Made by a program: the position numbers and the translations under genes
Source of the DNA: Sphingosinicella sp963974575
GTDB taxonomy: Bacteria > Pseudomonadota > Alphaproteobacteria > Sphingomonadales > Sphingomonadaceae
DNA: 64,000 nt
Assembly (NCBI RefSeq): GCF_963974575.1
Contig: NZ_CAXBBQ010000012.1
Coordinates: 3,197 to 67,196 of the forward strand
Direction of reading: 5' to 3'
The notes under the pieces: model-generated
What the model saw: the letters and a program-made list of their open reading frames with translations, nothing else
Told to the model about the DNA's origin: nothing
Database searches by the model: none
Shown here: piece after piece, positions 44,682 to 52,464 of the stretch
Numbering within the stretch: the first letter of the stretch is position 1
Layout of the letters: every line of letters starts with the position of its first letter

Positions 44682-46789
44682 AGCGGATTGAAGACCTGAC
44701 CGAGGCCGAAGCGGCGGCGGAACTCGAACATCTGGCGGCAGAGATCGCCCGGCACCGGCGCGCCTATTACGAGCACGACGATCCCGAAATCAGCGATGCC
44801 GAATTCGATGCGCTGGAAAAGCGCAATGAGGCGATCGAGGCGGCTTTCCCGCAGCTTGTGCGCGCGGATAGCCCGTCGCGGAGCGTGGGGGCTGCACCGG
44901 CCGGCGCGTTCGCCAAGGTGACGCACGCAAAGCCGATGCTGAGCCTCGACAATGCGTTCAGCGGTGGGGAGGTCGAGGATTTCGTCGGGCGCATCCGGCG
45001 CTATCTGAAGCTGGACGCGGACGAGCCCGTGGCGCTCACCGCCGAACCCAAAATCGACGGGCTGTCTTGCTCGCTGCGCTATGAGCGCGGCGTGTTCGTG
45101 CAGGCGGCGACGCGCGGCGACGGCAGCGTCGGCGAGGACGTGACCGCGAACGTCCGCACCATCGCCGACATTCCGCAGGCTTTGCCGATCGACACGCCCG
45201 TGTTCGAGGTGCGCGGCGAGGTTTACATGTCGAAGGCCGATTTCCTTGCGCTGAACGCTGAGCAGGAACGGGTGGGCGGCAAGATCTTCGCGAACCCGCG
45301 CAATGCGGCGGCGGGCTCGCTGCGGCAGAAAGATGCGTCGATCACGCAGGCGCGGCCGCTGAAGTTCTTCGCGCACGGCTGGGGCGAGGTGACGGCGCTT
45401 CCCGCCGATACGCAGATGGGGGTGATGCAGGGGATCGCGGGCTGGGGCATCCCGGTCGATCCGCTGCTGGCGCTGGTCGAGGGCGGGGAAGGCGCGCTGG
45501 AGCATTATCGGAAGATCGAGCAGGCGCGCGCCGATCTCGGCTACGATATCGACGGCGTCGTCTACAAGGTGAACCGGCTTGATTGGCAGGAACGGCTCGG
45601 CTTCGTCGCGCGCGCGCCGCGCTGGGGGCTCGCGCACAAGTTTCCGGCCGAGCAGGCGGAAACCACGCTTGAAGCTATCGATATCCAGGTGGGGCGCACG
45701 GGCAAGTTGACGCCTGTGGGACGGCTCGTGCCGGTGGGTGTGGGGGGTGTGATCGTTTCGAACGTCACGCTGCACAATGCTGACGAGATCGAGCGGCTGG
45801 GCGCGCGGCCCGGCGATCGGGTGCGTATCCAGCGCGCGGGCGATGTGATCCCGCAGATCGTCGAGAACCTGACGCGCGACGAGGAGCGGCCGCCGTTCGT
45901 GTTTCCAGATCACTGCCCGGAGTGTGGTTCGGCGGCGGAACGGGAGCCGGGGGAGGTCGATTATCGCTGTACGGGCGGGCTCATCTGCCCAGCGCAGCGC
46001 GTCGAGCGGCTCAGGCACTTCGTGTCGCGGCGTGCGCTCGATATCGAGGGACTGGGCGAGAAGAGCATTGTCGAGCTGTTCGCCGATGGGCTGTTGCAAT
46101 CGCCGGCGGATATCTTCCGGCTGCATACGCACGCCGAGGCGCTGAAAACGCGGGAGGGGTGGGGCGAGCAGTCGGTCGCGAACCTCGTTGCCGCGATCGA
46201 TGCGCGGCGGTCGCCGCCGCTTGACCGGTTCCTGAATGCGCTCGGCATCCGGCATGTCGGCGAGGTGACGGCGCGCGATCTGGCGCGGCGCTATTCAAGC
46301 TGGGCGGGATTTCGCGAGATGATCGACCGCGCGCTTGCGCGCAGGGCCGAGCTTTTGCCGGTGGTTGGGGAGACGGAGGACAAGTTCCTTGCGCGCGAGG
46401 CCAAGGAGCTTGCGACGATCATTGAAACGCCGGGCGTCGGGCCGGAAGTGGCACTGGCGCTCGTCGATTTCTTCGCCGAACCGCACAATGCCGAGGCGGT
46501 TGCCGACCTGCTGGGCGAGGTTTCGCCCGCCGATATCGTGTTCGAAACGCGGGAATCGCGCGTGAGCGGCAAGACGGTGGTGTTTACCGGCACGCTCGAA
46601 GCACTGTCGCGCGATGAGGCGAAAGCACAGGCGCAGGCGCTCGGCGCCAAGGTCGCCGGGTCGGTGTCCGCCAAGACCGATCTGGTCGTTGCCGGGCCTG
46701 GCGCGGGGTCGAAACTCAAGAAGGCGGCCGATCTTGGCATCGAGGTGATCGACGAGGCGGCGTGGCTGGAAATCGTCCGGCAAAGCTGA
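44678..46789 (+). CDS. ligA: NAD-dependent DNA ligase
   Basis: A 703-residue replicative ligase. Domain order: Ia (EISDAEFDAL, about 37-46), adenylation domain with nucleophile K125 in AEPKIDG, and an OB fold. Next is a four-cysteine zinc finger (CPECGS...DYRC...LICP), helix-hairpin-helix repeats (ALGIRHVGEVTARDLARRY) and a C-terminal BRCT domain beginning SRVSGKTVVFTGTLE. The start is GTG 44678, coupled to recN. A terminator-like hairpin follows at 46821. Confidence 0.97.
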   Translation: MKRIEDLTEAEAAAELEHLAAEIARHRRAYYEHDDPEISDAEFDALEKRNEAIEAAFPQLVRADSPSRSVGAAPAGAFAKVTHAKPMLSLDNAFSGGEVEDFVGRIRRYLKLDADEPVALTAEPKIDGLSCSLRYERGVFVQAATRGDGSVGEDVTANVRTIADIPQALPIDTPVFEVRGEVYMSKADFLALNAEQERVGGKIFANPRNAAAGSLRQKDASITQARPLKFFAHGWGEVTALPADTQMGVMQGIAGWGIPVDPLLALVEGGEGALEHYRKIEQARADLGYDIDGVVYKVNRLDWQERLGFVARAPRWGLAHKFPAEQAETTLEAIDIQVGRTGKLTPVGRLVPVGVGGVIVSNVTLHNADEIERLGARPGDRVRIQRAGDVIPQIVENLTRDEERPPFVFPDHCPECGSAAEREPGEVDYRCTGGLICPAQRVERLRHFVSRRALDIEGLGEKSIVELFADGLLQSPADIFRLHTHAEALKTREGWGEQSVANLVAAIDARRSPPLDRFLNALGIRHVGEVTARDLARRYSSWAGFREMIDRALARRAELLPVVGETEDKFLAREAKELATIIETPGVGPEVALALVDFFAEPHNAEAVADLLGEVSPADIVFETRESRVSGKTVVFTGTLEALSRDEAKAQAQALGAKVAGSVSAKTDLVVAGPGAGSKLKKAADLGIEVIDEAAWLEIVRQS

Positions 46790-46820
46790 CCCCTGCGGCA
46801 CGTGCGCGCAGGACCGATCC

Positions 46821-46843
46821 CGTCACATAGATGACGTTTTTTT
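46821..46843 (+). terminator. Terminator after ligA
   Basis: CGTCA-CATAGA-TGACG followed directly by seven T residues, 32 bp after the ligA stop. The stem is only 5 bp but the T-run is clear. Confidence 0.5.
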
Positions 46844-46907
46844 GTGGACATGGTAAAGACAGTCCGTAACCTGCTGGCGTATCGGCAGAACCGGGGGTCT
46901 GTTGAAC

Positions 46908-48143
46908 ATGAGAGGCTTGGCCGCCGCCGCGACGCATCCTGAGTCAGGTGTGCTCGATGTCACGGCGAACGACTTGTACGGCGAGGGCCGCTGGCCCGAG
47001 GTTTTCGCGCGTCTGCGGCGCGACGATCCCGTGCATTTCTGCCCCACCAGCTTTTACGGGCCTTATTGGTCCGTCACGCGCCACGCCGATATCGCGCATG
47101 TCGAAGCGCTGCCGCAGCTGTTCTCGTCCTCGTGGACGCACGGCGGCATCACCATCCTGCACAACGATCCTGATATCCAGCTGCCGATGTTCATCGCGAT
47201 GGATCGCCCCGAGCACACGGCGATGCGGCGCACGGTGTCGCCCGCGTTCAGCCCGAGCGCGCTCACCGACCATGCCGCCGCGATCCGCGCCCGCACGGCG
47301 GCGCTGCTCGACAGCCTGCCGGTGGATGAGCCGTTCGACTGGGTGGACCGCGTTTCGACCGAACTCACCACGCAGATGCTGGCGACGCTGTTCGATTTCC
47401 CTTGGGAAGACCGCCGCCTGCTCGCGACATGGGCAAACTGGGCGGGCGATTTCCGGGCCGCGGTGAGCCCCGCGCTGCGCCGCAAGCGCCAGCGCGTGCT
47501 GCAGCAGATGGTCGATTATTTCGGGCGGCTGTGGGCCGAGCGGCGGAACAGCGGGCTGGCGCCGGACCTCTTGTCGCGGATGATCCATTCGGACGCGATG
47601 TCCAACCTCCGTCCGCAGGAATTCTGCGGCAATCTGATGCTGCTGGTGATCGGCGGCACCGACACGACGCGCAATTCGATGACCGGGCTCGTCGTCGCGC
47701 TCGAACAGTTCCCCGAGAACCGGGCGTTGTTGGAGGCGGACCACGGCCTTGTCGTCAATGCCGTGTCGGAGCTGATCCGCTGGCAGACGCCGCTTTCGCA
47801 CATGCGGCGTACGGCAACGGAAGATACGGAAATCGGCGGCAAGCTTATCCGCAAGGATGACAAGGTCGTGCTGTGGTACAACAGCGCGAACCGAGACGAG
47901 GCCGTGTTCACCGATGCCGACCGCTTCGACGTGACGCGCGCCAATGCACGCCGCCACCTGGCGTTCGGCTTCGGCATCCACCGCTGCGTCGGCGCCCGGC
48001 TTGCCGAGCTGCAACTCTATATCCTTCTCGAAGAGATGCTGAACCGCGAGATGCGCGTGACGCCGCTGCACGCGCCGATGCGGATTCCCTCGCCCTTCGC
48101 GAACGGCTACCGCAAGCAGATGGTGACGATCACCCGATCCTAG
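46908..48143 (+). CDS. Cytochrome P450, CYP153-like (copy 1)
   Basis: A 411-residue soluble bacterial P450. The I-helix is VIGGTDTTRNSMTG (248-260), the ExxR pair is E288-R291, and the heme loop FGFGIHRCVGARLAE carries axial C360. The TTRNSMTG, TPLSHMRRTA and KVVLWYNSANRD segments resemble CYP153 enzymes, which hydroxylate the end of medium-chain alkanes and fatty compounds. ATG 46908 is preferred to TTG 46902. No ferredoxin or reductase gene is adjacent, so electrons must come from proteins encoded elsewhere. It aligns with the next gene without gaps through most of its length. Confidence 0.87.
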   Translation: MRGLAAAATHPESGVLDVTANDLYGEGRWPEVFARLRRDDPVHFCPTSFYGPYWSVTRHADIAHVEALPQLFSSSWTHGGITILHNDPDIQLPMFIAMDRPEHTAMRRTVSPAFSPSALTDHAAAIRARTAALLDSLPVDEPFDWVDRVSTELTTQMLATLFDFPWEDRRLLATWANWAGDFRAAVSPALRRKRQRVLQQMVDYFGRLWAERRNSGLAPDLLSRMIHSDAMSNLRPQEFCGNLMLLVIGGTDTTRNSMTGLVVALEQFPENRALLEADHGLVVNAVSELIRWQTPLSHMRRTATEDTEIGGKLIRKDDKVVLWYNSANRDEAVFTDADRFDVTRANARRHLAFGFGIHRCVGARLAELQLYILLEEMLNREMRVTPLHAPMRIPSPFANGYRKQMVTITRS

Positions 48144-48219
48144 CGTTTTGGAGCGCGTTACGACGCGCGTCCTTTCCGTCATTCTGTCACGTGCAGGGGT
48201 GAGGAAGGGAGACTTCGCC

Positions 48220-49455
48220 ATGGCGACCAAAGTGGCAGCGGATACGTGCGATCTCGCCGCGATCGACCCGGCAGATTACCACTACTTCACCGAGCAGACG
48301 TGGCCCGCGCTGTTCGCGCGGCTGCGCGCCGAAGATCCGGTGCATTACTGCACGGAAGGGCTCTTCGCGCCCTACTGGTCGGTCACGCGCTACAAGGACA
48401 TCGTGCATGTCGAGGCGCTGCCCGACATCTACTCCTCCTCGTGGGAATACGGCGGCATCACCGTGCTCGATGCGCTCGATCAGGAACTGAAGTTCCCGAT
48501 GTTCATCGCGATGGACCGGCCGCAGCACTCAGCCGAGCGCCGCGTGGTTGCGCCGGCCTTCACGCCAAGCGAGATGCAGCGGCTTGCGGGGCCGATCCGG
48601 GCGCGGACGGCCGCGTTGCTCGACAGCCTGCCGGTGGGCGAGACGTTCGACTGGGTCGACCGCGTTTCGATCGAGCTCACCACGCAGATGCTCGCCATTC
48701 TGTTCGACTTCCCGTGGGAGGACCGGCGGCTGCTGACCAAGTGGTCGGACTGGGCGGGCGACGTGCAGGCGGCGGCCGATCCGGCGATGCGGGAGGAGCG
48801 CACGCGCATTCTCTATGAAATGGGCGCCTACTTCCACGGCCTGTGGCAGGCGCGCCTCAATGCACCGCCCGCGCCTGATCTGCTTTCTATGATGATCCAT
48901 TCCGAAGCGCTGTCGAAGATGGATGAGCAGGAGTTCATCGGGAACCTCGTCCTGTTGATCGTCGGCGGCAACGACACGACGCGCAACTCGATGACTGGTC
49001 TGGTGCGGGTGATGAACGAATTTCCCGCCGAATGGGAAAAGCTGAAGGCGGACCGGAGCCTCATTCCCAATGCCGTCTCCGAGTTGATCCGCTGGCAGAC
49101 GCCGCTTGCGCACATGCGACGCACGGCGAAAGAGGATACGGAGCTTGGCGGCAAGACCATCCACAAGGGCGACAAGGTGGTGATGTGGTACATTTCCGCC
49201 AACCGCGACACGGAGGTTTTCGAAAACCCGGATCGCGTGGATTTCAGCCGGGAAAACGCGCGGCGGCACCTGTCGTTCGGCTACGGCATCCACCGCTGCG
49301 TCGGCGCGCGCCTCGCTGAACTGCAGCTCACAATCCTGTTAGAGGAAATGCTGGCGCGGGGCATGGACGTGGAAGCAGTTGCACAACCGCAGCGCGTGCC
49401 GTCGCCCTTCATCCACGGCTACAAAGAACAGATGGTCCAGATCACCAAGGGTTAA
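48220..49455 (+). CDS. Cytochrome P450, CYP153-like (copy 2)
   Basis: A 411-residue P450 of exactly the same length as copy 1. It has the I-helix LLIVGGNDTTRNSMTG, ELIRWQTPLAHMRRTA, KGDKVVMWYISANRD and the heme loop FGYGIHRCVGARLAE with axial C360. This is the closer of the two to the CYP153 alkane hydroxylase pattern. ATG 48220 follows GAGGAAGGGAG. The 76-bp gap after copy 1 holds a GCGCGT-TACG-ACGCGC hairpin but no clear terminator, so both are probably transcribed together. Confidence 0.88.
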   Translation: MATKVAADTCDLAAIDPADYHYFTEQTWPALFARLRAEDPVHYCTEGLFAPYWSVTRYKDIVHVEALPDIYSSSWEYGGITVLDALDQELKFPMFIAMDRPQHSAERRVVAPAFTPSEMQRLAGPIRARTAALLDSLPVGETFDWVDRVSIELTTQMLAILFDFPWEDRRLLTKWSDWAGDVQAAADPAMREERTRILYEMGAYFHGLWQARLNAPPAPDLLSMMIHSEALSKMDEQEFIGNLVLLIVGGNDTTRNSMTGLVRVMNEFPAEWEKLKADRSLIPNAVSELIRWQTPLAHMRRTAKEDTELGGKTIHKGDKVVMWYISANRDTEVFENPDRVDFSRENARRHLSFGYGIHRCVGARLAELQLTILLEEMLARGMDVEAVAQPQRVPSPFIHGYKEQMVQITKG

Positions 49456-49473
49456 CAGGCGTTTAGAGAGAGC

Positions 49474-49490
49474 TATGCACTGAGTGCATA
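49474..49490. promoter_or_regulatory. Perfect 17-bp palindrome after the P450 pair
   Basis: TATGCAC-TGA-GTGCATA has two perfect 7-bp arms and lies about 90 bp before the 50-residue ORF. The form suits a dimeric repressor operator, but no regulator gene is next to it. Confidence 0.35.
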
Positions 49491-49580
49491 AGTGATAGGA
49501 TTTTTCGACGGCTACTCGCCGATGCTGCACTGCATCATATGTCTCCCTGTCGCCACTAGGGGCGGCAACAGGAGGCTTAC

Positions 49581-49733
49581 ATGATCTACGCATATGCAAA
49601 GGCCGCCACGATGGCGTTCCCGCAGGATGGGCAGACGGTGCAGCCGACCAAGCTTCGTGAAGCGCGCAGCCTTGCTGGTCTTTTCAGCGAGCGCGGCCGC
49701 GACATGCAGCTGTTCCACGCCTGGCGCCCGTAA
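49581..49733 (+). CDS. Small hypothetical protein (50 aa)
   Basis: A 50-codon ORF with one of the best ribosome sites in the window: AGGAGG at 49570-49575, five bases before the ATG. The sequence starts MIYAYAKAATMAFPQDGQ and ends SERGRDMQLFHAWRP. It has no signal peptide, membrane helix or cysteine; the middle (KLREARSLAGLFSERGRD) should be an amphipathic helix. Function unknown. It stands alone between the P450 genes and prmA (convergent, 9 bp). Confidence 0.6.
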   Translation: MIYAYAKAATMAFPQDGQTVQPTKLREARSLAGLFSERGRDMQLFHAWRP

Positions 49734-49742
49734 CCACGGGCC

Positions 49743-50633
49743 TCAGGCTTTGAGGAGCCGCAAGGTCGGCCACTCGCCGATGACGGTTCTGGAGGCCGGC
49801 GCGACACCGCAATTGCGGTACGCCGCCTCCACCGCCTCGGCCTGACCCGCGAGCAACCCGGCGAGGATTAACGTCCCGCCGGGGGCAAGCGCCGCCGCGA
49901 TGGACGGCGCCATTTCAATGAGCGGCCCGGCGAGAATATTCGCCACGACAAGATCGAACGGACAGCGCGCGGCCAGCGCCGCATCTTCCAGACCATCGGC
50001 CACGTAGAGCGCGATTTCGCCCGCGGCCTCCCCGATGTTAACCATGTTCACTTCAGTATTCTCGCGCGAAACCTTGATCGCGATGGGATCAATGTCGCTT
50101 GCCGTGACCACCGTTTCCGGCCACGCCTTGACGACGGCAAGCGCAAGGATCGCCGTTCCGGTGCCGAGGTCGAGCGCGTTCCTCGGCACGAACTCAAGCG
50201 CGTCGAGCGTCAGCAGGCAGCCCGTCGTTGTGGCGTGCTGGCCGGTGCCGAAGGCGAGACCGGCTTCGATCTGAAGTCCGATGCGGCCCGGCGGCAGGCG
50301 TTCCGCATCCGCAGCCGTGTGGACGAAGAAGCGTCCGGCTTCCACCGGATCGAGCCCGGCCTGGCTCATCGTCACCCAATCTTCGTCTGCCAATTCGACA
50401 AGCGTATGCGCCCCCCCGGCGCTCGGCAGCAGCGCAGAGACGGCCTCGATCAGCGCCTGCGGCGGATGCTCCTCTGTGTAGACGTCGAGCTGCCAGTCGT
50501 CGGGCTTCGATTCATCGGGTTCGCTCGTCATCACGACGGGCGGCGGATCGAAGTCGGCAAGTTCGGGCACGTCGCCGGTGAAGAGATCGGCTTCGGCGCG
50601 CTTGCAGGCGAAGGTGAGTTTCCATGTCGTCAT
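49743..50633 (-). CDS. prmA: Ribosomal protein L11 methyltransferase
   Basis: A 296-residue enzyme that methylates ribosomal protein L11 with SAM. A small N-terminal substrate-recognition domain (about 1-75) is followed by the Rossmann domain with motif I ALDLGTGTAILALA. Further motifs are ASDIDPIAIKVSRENTEVN and VVANILAGPLIEMAPSIAAAL, the last two characteristic of PrmA. The start MTTWKLTFAC at 50633 fits the family; the open frame upstream adds 27 unrelated residues. It is divergent from the DUF885 peptidase gene. Confidence 0.92.
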   Translation of the reverse strand: MTTWKLTFACKRAEADLFTGDVPELADFDPPPVVMTSEPDESKPDDWQLDVYTEEHPPQALIEAVSALLPSAGGAHTLVELADEDWVTMSQAGLDPVEAGRFFVHTAADAERLPPGRIGLQIEAGLAFGTGQHATTTGCLLTLDALEFVPRNALDLGTGTAILALAVVKAWPETVVTASDIDPIAIKVSRENTEVNMVNIGEAAGEIALYVADGLEDAALAARCPFDLVVANILAGPLIEMAPSIAAALAPGGTLILAGLLAGQAEAVEAAYRNCGVAPASRTVIGEWPTLRLLKA

Positions 50634-50749
50634 ATCCGCGGGGAATAGGCTGCGCCGGGGCGGGTGGCAATGTTTCGACGAACGGCTCTTGGCAGCGGTG
50701 GCCGTGCTCGTCATGCTGCGCGCATAGCGCTCCTGAAAAGGCCGAAATC

Positions 50750-52456
50750 ATGAAACTTCGTACGCTTGTGCCGATTCTGCTCATCGGCGTTGCCGCCTGC
50801 GATTCTGCGCCGAAAGCGCCGCCAAAGGCGGACTGGCAGGCATTTTCCGATGCCTATATCGAGGCGACGTTCAAGGCCGACCCCTATTTCGCGGTGTATC
50901 AGGGCCGGCATGAGTACGACGGCATTCTGCCGGACTGGTCGAAGGCGGGAATCAATGCAGAGATCGCGCGGCTGAAAACGGCGCTTGCCGATGCGGAGGC
51001 GCTCGATACGTCGGGCTTCAGCGATGCCGAGCGGTTCGAGCATGATTACCTCGTTGCGGTGACGCGCGGCCGCCTGTTCTGGCTGGATACGGCGCGCTGG
51101 CCCTATCGCAATCCGGCATTCTACACCGGTGCGGGGCTCGACCCGAACGTCTATATCACGCGGCCCTATGCGGCGCCGGATGTGCGCCTGAAGGCGTTCG
51201 TGAAATACGCGAACGCGCTTCCCAAGGCCGCCGAGCAGATCAAGGCGAACCTCGCCGGGCCGATGCCGCGCACGTACATCGATTACGGCCTCGCCGCGTT
51301 CAACGGCTATGCCGATTATTTCGCGAAGGACGTGAACATGGCCTTCGCGGAGGTGAAGGACGAAGCGCTCCAGAAAGAACTGGATGCAGCGAGCGCCGCT
51401 GGCGCGCAGGCGATGCGCGACCTTGCCGCCTTCCTTGAAACCAAGCGCACCGGACAGACCGAAGACTTCGTGCTGGGGCCGGACGTGTTCGCGGCGATGG
51501 TGCGCGATACCGAAGGCGTCGATATCAGCCTCGAGGAACTCGAACGCATCGGCGAGGCGGACCTGAAGCGCAATCAGGCGGCGCTGAAATCGGCGTGCGA
51601 CAAGCTCGCGCCCGGCAAGTCCATTGCAGACTGCATGGCGGTCGTTTCGAACGACAAGCCCGCGGATGGCCCGGTGGCAGAGGCGCGGCGCCAGCTGCCG
51701 GACCTGAGAGCCTTTCTGGTGAAGGCGGACCTTGTGACCATTCCGGGCACGGAGGAGGCGCTCGTTGAGGAGTCGCCGCCGTTCAACCGGCAGAACAGCG
51801 CCTACATCGACATTCCGGGGCCGTATGAGAAAGGCCTGCCTTCGGTCTATTACATCTCGCCGCCCGATCCTTCATGGCCGAAGGACGTGCAGGACGGGTT
51901 CGTGCCCGGCAAGCTCGACCTGCTGTTCACCTCCGTGCACGAGGTGTGGCCAGGGCACTTCCTCAACTTCCTGCACGCGAACCGCGCGAAATCGCAGTTC
52001 GGCAAGGTGTTCGTTGGCTATGCCTTCGCGGAAGGCTGGGCGCATTATACTGAGGAGATGATGTGGGAAGCGGGGCTGGGGAACGGTGACCCCGCGACGC
52101 ACGTCGGCCAGCTATCGAACGCGCTGCTGCGCGATTGCCGCTACCTCTCCGCGATCGGGATGCACGCGCGCGGCATGAGCGTGGAACAGTCCCGCCAGAT
52201 GTTCCGCGACCAGTGCTATCAGGACGAAGGCAACGCCCGCCAGCAATCGGCGCGCGGCACATACGATCCCGCCTATCTCAACTACACGATGGGCAAGCTG
52301 CTGATCCGCAAGCTCCGCGAGGACTGGACAGCATCACGCGGCGGTCGCGAGGCGTGGAAGGCGTTCCACGATGAGTTCCTTGGGTATGGCGGGCCGCCGA
52401 TCCCGCTGGTGCGCAAGGCGATGATGAAGGAGCCGGACGCGAAGGCGGTGTTTTGA
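50750..52456 (+). CDS. DUF885 metallopeptidase-like lipoprotein
   Basis: A 568-residue exported protein with lipobox VAAC (C17), so likely attached to the outer or inner membrane on the periplasmic side. The zinc-binding signature HEVWPGHFLNFLH (HExxPGH) and the downstream YAFAEGWAHYTEEMM (EGWAxY) are the DUF885 hallmarks and resemble M32-type peptidase active sites. The N-terminal half is helical. ATG 50750 gives the signal peptide; the frame is open 42 codons further up across prmA. The substrate is unknown, probably oligopeptides. It ends 8 bp from the convergent helicase gene. Confidence 0.88.
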   Translation: MKLRTLVPILLIGVAACDSAPKAPPKADWQAFSDAYIEATFKADPYFAVYQGRHEYDGILPDWSKAGINAEIARLKTALADAEALDTSGFSDAERFEHDYLVAVTRGRLFWLDTARWPYRNPAFYTGAGLDPNVYITRPYAAPDVRLKAFVKYANALPKAAEQIKANLAGPMPRTYIDYGLAAFNGYADYFAKDVNMAFAEVKDEALQKELDAASAAGAQAMRDLAAFLETKRTGQTEDFVLGPDVFAAMVRDTEGVDISLEELERIGEADLKRNQAALKSACDKLAPGKSIADCMAVVSNDKPADGPVAEARRQLPDLRAFLVKADLVTIPGTEEALVEESPPFNRQNSAYIDIPGPYEKGLPSVYYISPPDPSWPKDVQDGFVPGKLDLLFTSVHEVWPGHFLNFLHANRAKSQFGKVFVGYAFAEGWAHYTEEMMWEAGLGNGDPATHVGQLSNALLRDCRYLSAIGMHARGMSVEQSRQMFRDQCYQDEGNARQQSARGTYDPAYLNYTMGKLLIRKLREDWTASRGGREAWKAFHDEFLGYGGPPIPLVRKAMMKEPDAKAVF

Positions 52457-52464
52457 GGGGAGGG

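Noticed and set aside
43865..46255. A 796-codon open frame on the minus strand
   Set aside because: It lies opposite recN and ligA, whose motifs and overlaps are unambiguous; no ribosome site or family features.
48149..48170. GCGCGT-TACG-ACGCGC hairpin between the two P450 genes
   Set aside because: Only six pairs and no T-run, so not called as a terminator; may weakly affect the mRNA.
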